Origin: Oceanirhabdus sp. W0125-5
GTDB lineage: Bacteria; Bacillota; Clostridia; Clostridiales; Clostridiaceae
DNA: 64,000 bases
NCBI RefSeq assembly: GCF_027938815.1
Contig: NZ_CP115913.1
Coordinates: 964,001-1,028,000, forward strand
Reading direction: 5' to 3'
Below the pieces are notes generated by a model that did no database searches, was not told the DNA's origin, and was given only the letters and a program-made list of their open reading frames with translations. Each line of letters opens with the position of its first letter. The first letter of the stretch is position 1. Below are positions 41,937-50,984 of this stretch, piece after piece. The translations under genes and the position numbers were made by a program.

Positions 41937-42818
41937 TTATTTATTAAGGTTAATAAGGGTCTTTGCGGCCTTTATTAAATCATCCATTGATGCTTCCTCA
42001 GAAGGTGATGTTATATTATAATATACTTCATCTTTAATCCAAAAAACTCTATTACTTTCATCGTTTTCTTCGTAAAGTACCTGATAATTCTCTACGTAAA
42101 TTTTTTGTTTTTTACTTGAGTCTTTAGAATATGATGAATATACATCATTTCCATGCCATTCAGATATGTTTATCTTAATAGAATTTGTACCATCACTATA
42201 TGTGCCGCAAATGTTTGTAACTTTATCTGAAAGGTCAAGATATTTTACAAATACAGGATTGTCCTTTGTAGTAGTATTATTCGCCTCTTTAATTATTTCT
42301 TGATTATCTACATCTTTAGGTTCCATTTGGATTTGTCCTGTAGTAAACTCATATTTTTCTAAGAATACCTTTGGAAGATTAAAGTTAGTAAACATGTTAT
42401 TTTCAATATCTGAAAAATTGGTGGTTACAATTGGTTCCATAAAGATACTCATGAATTTAGTAGGATTGTCTTTATTAACAAAAATTAAAACTGCTTCTCC
42501 GGATTGTAAATTTATTTCAGCTCGTTTTTCATCTGTTAATTTTTTTAGTCGTTCATATTCGTCAGTACCTTCATTATATGTCCATAAAACATTACCATCA
42601 CTGTCTTTCATAGTTATAAGTTTACTTACTGCAAAACCTGTGGTTGTTATAAAAATTGCAGCTAAAAGAATTATAGCAAATTTTTTATTTTTAAATATGT
42701 TTATTTTAGGTTGTGGATTGATTATTTTATCCATTACTTTCTGAGTAACATCAATTTTTGGTAGTGATACACTTTTAAAATGATCTTTAATTTTAGATTC
42801 AATTTGCATATTGTTCAA
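41937..42818 (-). CDS. Membrane-anchored anti-sigma factor (293 aa)
   Basis: Probable partner of the ECF sigma factor whose gene it overlaps by 20 bases. It has a short cytosolic N-terminal part (~45 residues), one membrane helix (FAIILLAAIFITTTGFAV) and a ~220-residue outer domain resembling DUF4367-type sensors. Start is a TTG at 42818 with AAGGGAG eight bases upstream. The family holds its sigma factor inactive at the membrane until a surface signal arrives; the signal is unknown. Confidence 0.8.
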   Translation of the reverse strand: MNNMQIESKIKDHFKSVSLPKIDVTQKVMDKIINPQPKINIFKNKKFAIILLAAIFITTTGFAVSKLITMKDSDGNVLWTYNEGTDEYERLKKLTDEKRAEINLQSGEAVLIFVNKDNPTKFMSIFMEPIVTTNFSDIENNMFTNFNLPKVFLEKYEFTTGQIQMEPKDVDNQEIIKEANNTTTKDNPVFVKYLDLSDKVTNICGTYSDGTNSIKINISEWHGNDVYSSYSKDSSKKQKIYVENYQVLYEENDESNRVFWIKDEVYYNITSPSEEASMDDLIKAAKTLINLNK

Positions 42819-43365
42819 TATTATCGCTCCCTTCTAATCCTTCATAATATTTTATAAATTTCTTTCTTGCTCTTTCGTATTTTTTTCTAATTGCAGCTGG
42901 CTTCTTATCAAATATCATGGCGATTTCATCGTAGTTTTTTTCTTCAAATATTCTTAAAATAAGTAAGTTCTTTTCCTCGGGTGTTAATCTAGATAATACA
43001 ATTTCAATATCTTTGTCAAATTCATTGTTTGCTGCTAATTCAATAGAAGAATCTTTTTCTACTACTTTGTTAAAATCGAATTTATCAACGAATTTGATAA
43101 TATTTCTTTTTCTAATAAAATTAATAGAATGATTATAAGCAATCTTATATAACCATGCAGAAAAGGAATTTGATGTTTGATATTTATCAATTTTTTCATA
43201 TGCTTTCAGAAATACATCTTGAAGTAAATCTTCTGCTTCATATATATCACCAACCATATAATAAATATATTTATAAAGTTGTTGTTGATATTTTTCAATG
43301 AGTATTTCATATTTTTCAACATGTCCATTTTGAATGTCTTTTACTATGTTCTCTACAGTATCCAA
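42799..43365 (-). CDS. ECF-type RNA polymerase sigma factor (188 aa)
   Basis: Sigma-70 family factor with region 2 (QLYKYIYYMVGDIYEAEDLLQDVFLKAY) and region 4 (LSRLTPEEKNLLILRIFEEKNYDEIAMIF followed by an HTH). It would direct RNA polymerase to a stress or envelope regulon. The TTG start has GGAGGTGA upstream. It is the first gene of a two-gene operon with the anti-sigma factor, probably self-activated, though no ECF promoter was fixed. Confidence 0.93.
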   Translation of the reverse strand: MDTVENIVKDIQNGHVEKYEILIEKYQQQLYKYIYYMVGDIYEAEDLLQDVFLKAYEKIDKYQTSNSFSAWLYKIAYNHSINFIRKRNIIKFVDKFDFNKVVEKDSSIELAANNEFDKDIEIVLSRLTPEEKNLLILRIFEEKNYDEIAMIFDKKPAAIRKKYERARKKFIKYYEGLEGSDNIEQYAN

Positions 43366-43683
43366 CTTCTCACCTCCATTAAGTATCCTTCATATATATA
43401 ACAAATCAAAAATTTGTTTTGTGACACTGTTTTTGTAAATAAATAAAATTTTAGAAATTTAAGTAAATGGCTTTTGAAAAATATTATACAATATATGTAA
43501 TAAATATACAAAGAAATCAGATGATTAAATATTCATAAATAAGGAAACATGTAATTTATACTAAATATATGAAATAACTTTATAGATTAAATAAAGTTAT
43601 TCTTGAGATAAAATCAAAAAATGCTTTATAGAGAGTTTGGTCCTCTATAAAGCGTTAATTTCTATATATTAAATTTTTATATC
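43366..43683. other. Intergenic region upstream of the sigma gene
   Basis: It holds the terminator at 43615-43660 for the gene to the right and presumably the sigma operon promoter. Nothing else seen. Confidence 0.4.
43615..43660 (-). terminator. Intrinsic terminator (minus strand)
   Basis: On the minus strand ACGCTTTATAGAGG pairs with CTCTATAAAGC and is followed by TTTTTT. Confidence 0.85.
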
Positions 43684-44154
43684 TTATTTAGTTAACATAT
43701 ACTGTATTATTCTTATGTATTGAACTATAGCCATAATAAGTAATGTAATCACAATCCATGGGAATGCAAGGGTATCAGCACTTTTAATGAAAAACAGCAT
43801 TGCAAAGGTTGCTATTGATACTACTATAGAAAATAAAGAATAGTAGTATGGTTTAAATGAGAATGATTTATTACCAAATATTGTTGACTTATTTTTATGA
43901 TTTACTTTAAATATAAAATATATAGAAAGCAAAGCACCTATAACAAGTATTATTTTGTATACAATAACTAACTCTGGTGTGAGAACAGAAGCAAAAAGTT
44001 TTTTATTTCTCACATATAGATCTCTTTCAAGTCCCATTCTTTCATCTACTAACTTAATAAGATATATACTTATAAAAAATAACAAGTAGCTAAAAATGGG
44101 GAATATCCATCTGAAAACAATATTTCCTACTGATGTTTTTTTCAATGCACTCAC
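43684..44154 (-). CDS. Membrane protein of unknown function (156 aa)
   Basis: Four predicted membrane helices (WIFPIFSYLLFFISIYLI, VIVYKIILVIGALLSIYFIF, YSLFSIVVSIATFAMLFF and FPWIVITLLIMAIVQYI). Short charged loops, no catalytic motif and no family I recognise. It lies downstream of the rhodanese lipoprotein gene on the same strand, separated by that gene's terminator, so it probably has its own promoter. AGGAAGTGAG lies upstream of the ATG. Confidence 0.65.
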   Translation of the reverse strand: MSALKKTSVGNIVFRWIFPIFSYLLFFISIYLIKLVDERMGLERDLYVRNKKLFASVLTPELVIVYKIILVIGALLSIYFIFKVNHKNKSTIFGNKSFSFKPYYYSLFSIVVSIATFAMLFFIKSADTLAFPWIVITLLIMAIVQYIRIIQYMLTK

Positions 44155-44219
44155 TTCCTTAGTTAGAATTAAATTTTTAAGTTTTGGAAAATTTCATCAC
44201 TTATTTACCATTATATAAT

Positions 44220-44250
44220 AAAAATGCACGGGAATCCCGTACATTTTTAT
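44220..44250 (-). terminator. Intrinsic terminator after the rhodanese gene
   Basis: AAAAATGcACGGGA pairs with TCCCGTaCATTTTT. Symmetric, so it may work both ways. Confidence 0.85.
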
Positions 44251-44257
44251 TATATAT

Positions 44258-45646
44258 TTATTTTCTTTCAGGTTCGCCTGATTCAATTGGATTAGATTCA
44301 TCTCCGCTCCATTCATACCATCCACCATCGTAAACTGAAATATTATCCCATCCCATAAGGTGTGCATAGAAGAAAGTTTCACTAGCTCTCCAACCTGTAC
44401 CACAGAAATATGATACTTTTTTATCTGAAGTTATTCCCCAGTCTTTCCAGAATGCTTCTATTTCATGATAGTTTCTCATTGTGTTGTCTACATTTCTGAA
44501 ATGCTCCATGTGATATGGATCTGATCCTGCGTGACCCCAAACAGCTCCTGCTATACGTCCTTTAGGTTCAATATAAGTATATCCACTTGTTTCACCTATA
44601 TATTCAGCCCAACTTCTTATAGATACAAGCTCTCCATTTTCATCTGCAAGGATTTCTTTAGCTTCAGCTGTGTTGATTATATATTCAGGATGTACTGGAA
44701 CTTTTGCGCCGAAGTTTTCAATAGCAGTAGGTTCTACAACGCCTTCTTCAGTTTTAAGTCCAGCTTCTGTCCAAGCTCCGAATCCACCATTCATAAGTCT
44801 AACATCTTCTACACCTGCATACATCATTACTGAAGCAGCACGTGCAGCAGCAGTAGAATCTGCACCATATAGTACAACTGTCGTATCTTTATTTATTCCT
44901 AGTGAAGTTAATACAGTTTCAATCTTCTCATCTGAAACTATGTTCCACCATGGTTCTTCTTCAATTAAGCCAGTATCAAGGTGAAGAGCACCTGGGATAT
45001 GAGCTTCTTTATAGTCTTTTCCTTCTCCCCAGCTAACTTCAACTACAACATATTTATCATTATTAAATGTTTCTGGCTTTTCTCCATTAACTAATGCATT
45101 AACCCATTGAGGGTGAACTAGTTTTTCATGTCTTGCCAGCTTGTCCATTGGTAGTTCTTTATCTTGAGCCCAAGCTATAATTCCATCTGTATAAACTGTT
45201 ACATTCTTATATCCTAAAGTTATAAGTTTATCTGCGAGCTTAGAGTTTTCTTTTCCATCAACATCATAAATTATAATTTCTTTATCTTTAACAATTCCTT
45301 TATCTTCAAGTGATTTTATCATGTTTTTATCTTCAATCTTATCTAACCAAGAAGTAGGAAAATCTACAGCACCTTTAATATGTCCTCCTCTTTCTTCACC
45401 GTGAAGAGTCCATCCTAAGTAAGAAGCTTCTTCTCTTGTATCTACAAGAACTACATTTTCTTCATTAATTTTTTTCTTCAATTCTGCAGTTGAAATTTTG
45501 TTAATTTCAATTTTTTCCTCTTTATTAGATGTTTCAATCTTTTTATCTACTGTATTTTTAGTTGCTTTATTACCACAAGCAGTAAAAGCTATATTTCCTA
45601 TCATTACAGCTGTTGCTAATAGTAAAGCAAATTTTCTTCTATTCAT
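44258..45646 (-). CDS. Triple-rhodanese sulfurtransferase lipoprotein (462 aa)
   Basis: Exported lipoprotein: signal peptide with lipobox IAFTAC, so the mature protein is anchored outside the membrane. Three rhodanese domains follow: about 50-160 (VVLVDTREEASYL, IIYDVDGKENS), 165-300 (VVVEVSWGEGKDY, VVLYGADSTAAA, MNGGFGAW) and 310-455 (LVSIRSWAEY, VSYFCGTGWRASE, YDGGWYEW). Only the third has a catalytic Cys in the active loop (CGTGWRASE); the first two have Asp or Ala there and are probably structural. Rhodaneses move sulfane sulfur, for example from thiosulfate. AGGAGG lies before the ATG. Confidence 0.9.
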   Translation of the reverse strand: MNRRKFALLLATAVMIGNIAFTACGNKATKNTVDKKIETSNKEEKIEINKISTAELKKKINEENVVLVDTREEASYLGWTLHGEERGGHIKGAVDFPTSWLDKIEDKNMIKSLEDKGIVKDKEIIIYDVDGKENSKLADKLITLGYKNVTVYTDGIIAWAQDKELPMDKLARHEKLVHPQWVNALVNGEKPETFNNDKYVVVEVSWGEGKDYKEAHIPGALHLDTGLIEEEPWWNIVSDEKIETVLTSLGINKDTTVVLYGADSTAAARAASVMMYAGVEDVRLMNGGFGAWTEAGLKTEEGVVEPTAIENFGAKVPVHPEYIINTAEAKEILADENGELVSIRSWAEYIGETSGYTYIEPKGRIAGAVWGHAGSDPYHMEHFRNVDNTMRNYHEIEAFWKDWGITSDKKVSYFCGTGWRASETFFYAHLMGWDNISVYDGGWYEWSGDESNPIESGEPERK

Positions 45647-45938
45647 AATAGTTTCCTCCTGGAATGTATCTATATAATAATCATAAGTATCAATACATTA
45701 ATATAGTATCGGATATCGTCGAATTCTGCCAATTTATTTTTTCAATAGATAAAAGGGGAACTATTACATATTCAAATACTCTCCTGTATTTTCCATTTGG
45801 AGTAGGGATTTTCTAATGTATAGGAATTAACATTCAGAGATTAGATAAATTCAGCAGGGAAAATTATACCATATTATGGTTATAAAAGTGTATAATGAAT
45901 TTATGTATAATAAATTTATTATAAAAAGGGATGATGGT
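45647..45938. other. Divergent intergenic region
   Basis: It carries the upstream signals of the rhodanese gene (minus) and the gene at 45939 (plus). No distinct operator seen. Confidence 0.35.
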
Positions 45939-46511
45939 ATGAAAAAGTTTTTAAAATATATTTTATTACCAATAATTTTTATTTCAATGATAGCTTTATG
46001 GTATTTTCAATATACAAAATGTAAAGCATATGAAAAGTATATCTCAAGTTTAATATCTTATAAAATCGAATCTGTTATAAACTCTACGTCTATAAATAAG
46101 GACATCATTAGTGGTGTAGTGAAAAATCAAAAAATATCATTAGAAGAGTATAATGTTTTAGTTAAAAACTATAGAGAAGTAAGTATTGAAATGCAAAATA
46201 TTTATTTACTTGCTGATAAGATGAATATAAAAAATGTTAGTAATGAACCGTCAATAATGTTTCAAAAGGTATATTATTACATTAAAGATTTAGAAATAAA
46301 TGAGAGGTTTGATGAAAAGACCAGTAATAATATTAAGAGTATTTATAATATTACATCTGAATGTTGTGAGGTTATTAATTATTTAGATAATTATTCTAAG
46401 GAAAAATCTCATATTGAATATTGGCAAATAAGTAATAAAAGATGGATTGATTTTTTAGAGTTTTTTACAGAAACATCGAAGATGAATAAAATGTACTGGC
46501 TTGATTTATAA
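45939..46511 (+). CDS. Membrane-anchored protein of unknown function (190 aa)
   Basis: A basic start and one hydrophobic helix (YILLPIIFISMIALWYFQY) are followed by a ~160-residue helical outer domain without Cys pairs or known motifs. The frame is open from 45876, but AAAAGGGATG precedes the ATG at 45939, which gives a normal signal-anchor. It is convergent with the M29 peptidase gene across a shared terminator. No family recognised. Confidence 0.6.
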   Translation: MKKFLKYILLPIIFISMIALWYFQYTKCKAYEKYISSLISYKIESVINSTSINKDIISGVVKNQKISLEEYNVLVKNYREVSIEMQNIYLLADKMNIKNVSNEPSIMFQKVYYYIKDLEINERFDEKTSNNIKSIYNITSECCEVINYLDNYSKEKSHIEYWQISNKRWIDFLEFFTETSKMNKMYWLDL

Positions 46512-46566
46512 TTACTACAATATTATAGTGTCAAATAGGTACTGTAATTATATGAATAAAAAATAC

Positions 46567-46607
46567 AAAAGGAACTAATATCTTAATTCAGATACTAGTT
46601 CCTTTTT
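46567..46607. terminator. Bidirectional terminator
   Basis: AAAAGGAACTAATATC pairs with GATACTAGTTCCTTTTT, between convergent genes. Confidence 0.88.
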
Positions 46608-46635
46608 GACTAAAAGAAGTAGCTTATACTAATTA

Positions 46636-47661
46636 CTAAATATTAAATTCTTCTCCATCAACAAGAACCTTAGAAGGTTGAAGTATAAAGTCCATATGTA
46701 GTGGAGTGTTGTTTTTACCGCCAAACATTACATTCATACCTATTGCAATATGAACAGTTCCAAGAACCTTTTCATCATAAGCTGCATAGCCGATTAATTC
46801 TTTAACATTTTTATTTAATCCAATTCCGAATTCAGCAAGTTTATCACTGTCTCCTGGGCAAGATTTAACTTGTTCCATTAATTCAGGTAATGTAGATTCT
46901 ACAAGAGTACCTTCTTTAAATGTTAAAGTAACATTTTTGTGGCATACACCATCTAAGAAAAGTTGAGGTACTAAGATGCTACCTTCACCACTTTCTTCAA
47001 TTGGAGCAATGTAAACTTCTCCTGGAGGAACATCTCCATTACCGTCATCTTTATGCCAAGGTCTATTTTCAATAGAGAAAGTTAATTTATTATCATCTCC
47101 AGTATAAATTTCAACTGTTTTCTTATCTTTTAACTGAGTAACAACTTTCTCACAAGTTTCTTTTAATTCTTTGTAGTCAATGCAAACAGCATCAATCATA
47201 GATTTTTCAAATAATTCATGATCAATACCAGCAACTGCTGCATTTCCAACAGTAGGTACTTTAACTTGAATGAAGTATTTTTTATCTTCAGTAACACTTC
47301 TAAATAACTTCATTATATTTTCTCTGTAGAATTCAATTTTCTCTCTAGGAAAATCTTTATGAGGTGCAGGAGGTGTAAACATACATATATCCACTACTGC
47401 ATTAGCAAGTTTAAAGATTTCAAAGAATTTATCAGGAAAAGCTAAGAACTCATCAGGAGTTTCAGTGTAATAATCTTTCATAAATTCTCTTGAGTGCTGC
47501 CATTTGATAGGGAAAGCACCTTTTTTAGCAATTTCAATAGCGAATCTATCTAAAATATCAAGATCTGCATTTTCACCCCAAAATTGAAGTAATACTATAT
47601 CCCCTTTAGTAAAATCAAAACCTTCTACCATATTAGGTATAACCTTTTTAAAGTTCATCAT
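46636..47661 (-). CDS. M29-family aminopeptidase (341 aa)
   Basis: Metallo-aminopeptidase of the thermophilic aminopeptidase T family, which removes N-terminal residues from peptides in the cytosol. Typical segments are GDVPPGEVYIAPIEESGEGSI (metal ligands), LAEFGIGLNKNVKE, LGTVHIAIGMN and the C-terminal HMDFI. Somewhat shorter than the usual ~410 residues, mainly at the N-terminus. Start codon preceded by a GGGG-rich site on the minus strand. Single-gene unit. Confidence 0.85.
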   Translation of the reverse strand: MMNFKKVIPNMVEGFDFTKGDIVLLQFWGENADLDILDRFAIEIAKKGAFPIKWQHSREFMKDYYTETPDEFLAFPDKFFEIFKLANAVVDICMFTPPAPHKDFPREKIEFYRENIMKLFRSVTEDKKYFIQVKVPTVGNAAVAGIDHELFEKSMIDAVCIDYKELKETCEKVVTQLKDKKTVEIYTGDDNKLTFSIENRPWHKDDGNGDVPPGEVYIAPIEESGEGSILVPQLFLDGVCHKNVTLTFKEGTLVESTLPELMEQVKSCPGDSDKLAEFGIGLNKNVKELIGYAAYDEKVLGTVHIAIGMNVMFGGKNNTPLHMDFILQPSKVLVDGEEFNI

Positions 47662-47996
47662 AATTTAATCCCCCTCAATACTGTATATTCAATGGTATTA
47701 TTTCCATCAATATTTTTATTTGTTTTATTTATCCAACTAAGTACATTATACACACAAAATTATAACTTGTAAATATGTTTTTATGAAAATCGAAATGAAT
47801 TTTTAAAAATAATTTGATGAACTTGTTATTAAAGTGGTTCTATCTATTATTATATACTTTGAATTCTCGAGTATTAATAAAGGTTAAGTGAATATTAAAA
47901 ATTTGTTTTGGTAACTATGGAATTAAATTGACATAGCATGTTTTAATATATACAATTAAATTATTGAGTAAAAATTATACAAAGGGGGATTTATTT
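47662..47996. other. Divergent intergenic region
   Basis: Promoter region for the M29 gene and the gene at 47997. TTGACA at 47928-47933 followed by an AT-rich -10 zone is a plausible promoter for the latter. Nothing else seen. Confidence 0.4.
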
Positions 47997-48422
47997 ATGA
48001 ATAAACATGAAGTACTTAAAGAAAAATTCACGAATGTACTAAAGGAAGAAATTAAAATAAAAAATGAAAATATGAAAAAGTTGAGAGCAGAAGGTTCAGG
48101 GGATGAAGCTAATTTAGAGAGAATTAAACTTAATGTTATAGATATTTTTGAAAAAATGTTTATGGTTTCTTATAACAACGTTTTTGTTAAGTCTAATAAT
48201 CCTAATTTAACAGCAATACTTGAAAAGGAAGAGGATGATTATAAAAAACTTCATTTAGCATATGATCATTTTTTAAATAATATAACAGCACCTTGGAGAG
48301 AAAAACTTGAAAAGGATAAGAAATTCAATAATATAGAAAAGGCTATAATTGAAGAATTGAAATTAGCTGAGGTAGATAGAGTTAAAGCTATATTTAATGA
48401 ACTTTATAATGAATTGAATTAA
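47997..48422 (+). CDS. Small helical protein of unknown function (141 aa)
   Basis: Soluble, highly charged, predicted mainly helical (KEKFTNVLKEEIKIKNENMK; EKEEDDYKKLHLAYDHFLNN). No signal peptide or membrane helix. The frame is open from 47964 but AAAGGGGGA precedes the ATG at 47997. No family recognised; the next gene is an ArsR/DUF2087 regulator on the same strand about 95 bp on, possibly unrelated. Confidence 0.65.
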   Translation: MNKHEVLKEKFTNVLKEEIKIKNENMKKLRAEGSGDEANLERIKLNVIDIFEKMFMVSYNNVFVKSNNPNLTAILEKEEDDYKKLHLAYDHFLNNITAPWREKLEKDKKFNNIEKAIIEELKLAEVDRVKAIFNELYNELN

Positions 48423-48516
48423 AAAATAAGTACTTGCAGAAGATTATAGATGTAGGGTTCAAAAAACTCTACACTAATAACATAAGAAGGGGGAATTTTT
48501 AAAAGGAGATGATTGG

Positions 48517-49068
48517 ATGGAAAAGGATACCATAAAATTATTTAAATGTCTTGCAGATAAATCAAGATTAAGGATAATTAATAATTTATTAAATGAACCA
48601 ATGTATGTTGAACTTTTATCTGAGAGATTAGGCCTGGCAGCTTCAACAGTTTCTTTTCATTTAAAGAAGTTAATGGATAGTGGAATAGTATATTCAAAAA
48701 AAGAACAGTATTATGTAGTTTACGGAATTAATGAGGACTTATTTAAGACAAAGCTTATAGATTTAATAAAAGAGGAAAATGGGGACGAGGAAATCGAAAA
48801 GGAAAGACAGGAACAGTATAGAAAGAAGGTATTAGAATCTTTCTTCGAATACGGAAAATTAAAATCAATTCCTGTTCAGCATAAAAAGAAAAGAATCATT
48901 TTAGAAGAAATGGTTAAGAGTTTTGACTTTGATAGAAACTATACAGAAAGAGAAGTAAATATTATAATAGCAGATTTTCATGATGATTTTTGTACATTAA
49001 GAAAAGCACTAGTTTCAGAAAAGCTTTTAGATAGAGATAAGGGAATGTATTGGAGATTAAAGGAATAA
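48517..49068 (+). CDS. ArsR-type regulator with DUF2087 domain (183 aa)
   Basis: The N-terminal winged helix-turn-helix (LFKCLADKSRLRIINNLL; LSERLGLAASTVSFHLKKLMDSGIV) is of the ArsR kind. The C-terminal ~80 residues (KKKRIILEEMVKSFDFDRNYTEREVNIII...LRKALVSEKLLDRDKGMYW) match the DUF2087 domain. No metal-binding Cys in the HTH, so the effector is not obvious. AAAGGAGATG lies before the ATG. A terminator follows. Confidence 0.88.
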   Translation: MEKDTIKLFKCLADKSRLRIINNLLNEPMYVELLSERLGLAASTVSFHLKKLMDSGIVYSKKEQYYVVYGINEDLFKTKLIDLIKEENGDEEIEKERQEQYRKKVLESFFEYGKLKSIPVQHKKKRIILEEMVKSFDFDRNYTEREVNIIIADFHDDFCTLRKALVSEKLLDRDKGMYWRLKE

Positions 49069-49098
49069 AGACCAAAGTTTTGCTTTGGTCTCTTTGTT
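49067..49098 (+). terminator. Intrinsic terminator
   Basis: AGACCAAAG pairs with CTTTGGTCT and is followed by a T-rich run. Confidence 0.85.
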
Positions 49099-49218
49099 TT
49101 AATCATTGGTAGTGCATTATAAAATTAATATATTATCTTAAGTTACCATGTAAAATATTAACTTAAATACAAATAATTATTATATTATTGATATCTGTTG
49201 AAATGAGGTGGAAATATT

Positions 49219-49887
49219 GTGTTTAAAATAATGATAATAGAAGATAATGAACAAATCAGAAATGAACTTTGTCAGTTACTTATAAAAAACAGATACGAGA
49301 CAATAGCGCCAAAAGAATTTGATAATATACCATCATTAGTTAGACAAACCAATCCACATTTAATATTACTTGATATAAATCTTCCAAACACTGATGGATT
49401 TAAGTTATGTACTGAGATTCGAAGCTTTTCTAATTTGCCTATAATATTTGTTTCAAGCAGGAATACAGATGTTGATGAACTTATGAGTATAACCTTAGGT
49501 GGTGATGATTTTATCACAAAACCATACAATACTTCAATTCTTCTTGCAAGAATAGCTTCTCTTCTTAAAAGAGCATATCCTGATTCTGATTCAGAGGAAA
49601 TTGTTGAACACAAAGGAGTCAAGTTAAATATTTTATCAAGCAAGGTACAATACAATTCCAAGGAGGTTGAACTCACTAAGAATGAGCTTAAAATATTCTA
49701 TTATCTACTAACTAATAAAGGAAAGATAGTTTCTAGATTAGATATTATTGAGTATTTATGGGACAATGAGATGTTTGTTGAGGATAATACATTAACTGTA
49801 AATATAACAAGGATTAGAAATAAGCTTAATAGTTTAGGAATAGATGACTTTATAAAAACGAAGAGAGGACAAGGGTATATTATATGA
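49219..49887 (+). CDS. OmpR-family response regulator, BceR-like (222 aa)
   Basis: Receiver domain (phospho-acceptor Asp in LILLDINLPNTDG, switch Lys in DFITKPYN) followed by a winged-helix DNA-binding domain (LTKNELKIFYYLLTNKGKIVSR...TVNITRIRNKL). Phosphorylated by the kinase whose gene overlaps its stop codon. A GTG start after GAGGTGG is used. Together with the kinase and ABC genes it forms a peptide-antibiotic sensing and resistance module of the BceRSAB type. The probable target is the operator at 50911-50937. Confidence 0.93.
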   Translation: MFKIMIIEDNEQIRNELCQLLIKNRYETIAPKEFDNIPSLVRQTNPHLILLDINLPNTDGFKLCTEIRSFSNLPIIFVSSRNTDVDELMSITLGGDDFITKPYNTSILLARIASLLKRAYPDSDSEEIVEHKGVKLNILSSKVQYNSKEVELTKNELKIFYYLLTNKGKIVSRLDIIEYLWDNEMFVEDNTLTVNITRIRNKLNSLGIDDFIKTKRGQGYII

Positions 49888-50894
49888 GTTTTTCAGATTT
49901 TTTGAAGGATAAAGTTCCAACAATACTTTTAAATATCATTTGTTCTTTTGCTTTGATATCTTTTTTAATGAACGCAGGAATCGGGGTGTACAGTCTATTT
50001 GTAATTCTTATATCTTGGTACACTATATTAATAGTATTTTGTATTATTGAGTACATAAGAAGAAAAAAATACTTTGATGAGCTTTTAAAAATTGCAAAAG
50101 ATTTAGAACAGAGATACCTTATCTCAGAAATTATAGATGAACCTAAATACTCAGATGGATTACCTTATTATGCTCTTCTGAAAATGGCTAATAAATCCAT
50201 GATAGAGGAGATAACAAAAATAAAAAATGAACGTAAAGAGTATAAGGAATATATTGAACAATGGGTTCACGAAATTAAAACACCTATATCTTCAATAAAA
50301 CTTATTGGGGAAAACAATAAATCTCATGTTACAAGAGAAGTATTATCAGAGCTTGAAAATATAGATAATTTTGTTGAACAAGCTTTGTTTTATGCTCGCA
50401 GTGAACACGTAGAAAAGGACTATCTTATTAAAGAGATTTCTTTAAAAAAATGTGTTAATTCTGTTATTGTTGCAAATAAACATATGTTTATTCAAAATAG
50501 AGTACAGGTTGAACTAAGTAATCTTGAAAAGACAGTATACTCAGACAGCAAGTGGATTGAGTTTATTATTAATCAACTGCTTATTAATTCAGTAAAATAC
50601 AGATCACATAGTTTACCTAAAATTAAAATATTTGCAGAAGAAATTAAAGGTGGAGTGAGCCTTGTAATTGAGGATAATGGAATAGGTATTGCAGAAAGTG
50701 AGTTACCACGTGTATTTGAAAAAGGCTTTACAGGAAGTAGTGGAAGAAATAATAATAAATCAACAGGAATAGGATTATATCTATGTAAAAAGTTATGTGA
50801 TAAGCTCGGACTTATAATTAATATAACATCAAAGGAAAATGAATATACAAAGGTTTCTATATCTTTCCCTAAGGGTACACTTGTTAAAATCTAA
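49884..50894 (+). CDS. Intramembrane-sensing histidine kinase, BceS-like (336 aa)
   Basis: Two membrane helices with almost no outer loop (LLNIICSFALISFLM; LFVILISWYTILIVFCII), the form used by kinases that read the state of an ABC transporter. The phospho-accepting His lies in EQWVHEIKTPISS. The ATPase domain shows FIINQLLINSVKY (N box), VIEDNGIGI and STGIGLYLCKKLC. The start overlaps the regulator stop by four bases. Input is probably from the BceAB-like transporter just downstream. Confidence 0.93.
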   Translation: MSFSDFLKDKVPTILLNIICSFALISFLMNAGIGVYSLFVILISWYTILIVFCIIEYIRRKKYFDELLKIAKDLEQRYLISEIIDEPKYSDGLPYYALLKMANKSMIEEITKIKNERKEYKEYIEQWVHEIKTPISSIKLIGENNKSHVTREVLSELENIDNFVEQALFYARSEHVEKDYLIKEISLKKCVNSVIVANKHMFIQNRVQVELSNLEKTVYSDSKWIEFIINQLLINSVKYRSHSLPKIKIFAEEIKGGVSLVIEDNGIGIAESELPRVFEKGFTGSSGRNNNKSTGIGLYLCKKLCDKLGLIINITSKENEYTKVSISFPKGTLVKI

Positions 50895-50896
50895 GA

Positions 50897-50912
50897 CCCT
50901 TAGGGTTTTTGT
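50897..50912 (+). terminator. Short hairpin/attenuator
   Basis: ACCCTTAGGGT palindrome followed by five T; a weak terminator between the kinase and ABC genes. Confidence 0.45.
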
Positions 50913-50937
50913 TACAAAGTTGAAAGGTTATTGTAAC
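50911..50937 (+). promoter_or_regulatory. Probable response-regulator operator
   Basis: The inverted repeat GTTACAA-N13-TTGTAAC lies 50-75 bp before the ABC ATPase gene, where BceR-type regulators bind. Inferred from position and symmetry. Confidence 0.55.
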
Positions 50938-50984
50938 GTAAACTGATACAAGGGAAAGGGTAATTATTATAAACTTAAGGGGAG

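Noticed and set aside
41714..41947. Plus-strand 77-codon frame opposite the tnpB start
   Set aside because: It spans the IS left-end hairpin and a terminator; no ribosome site.
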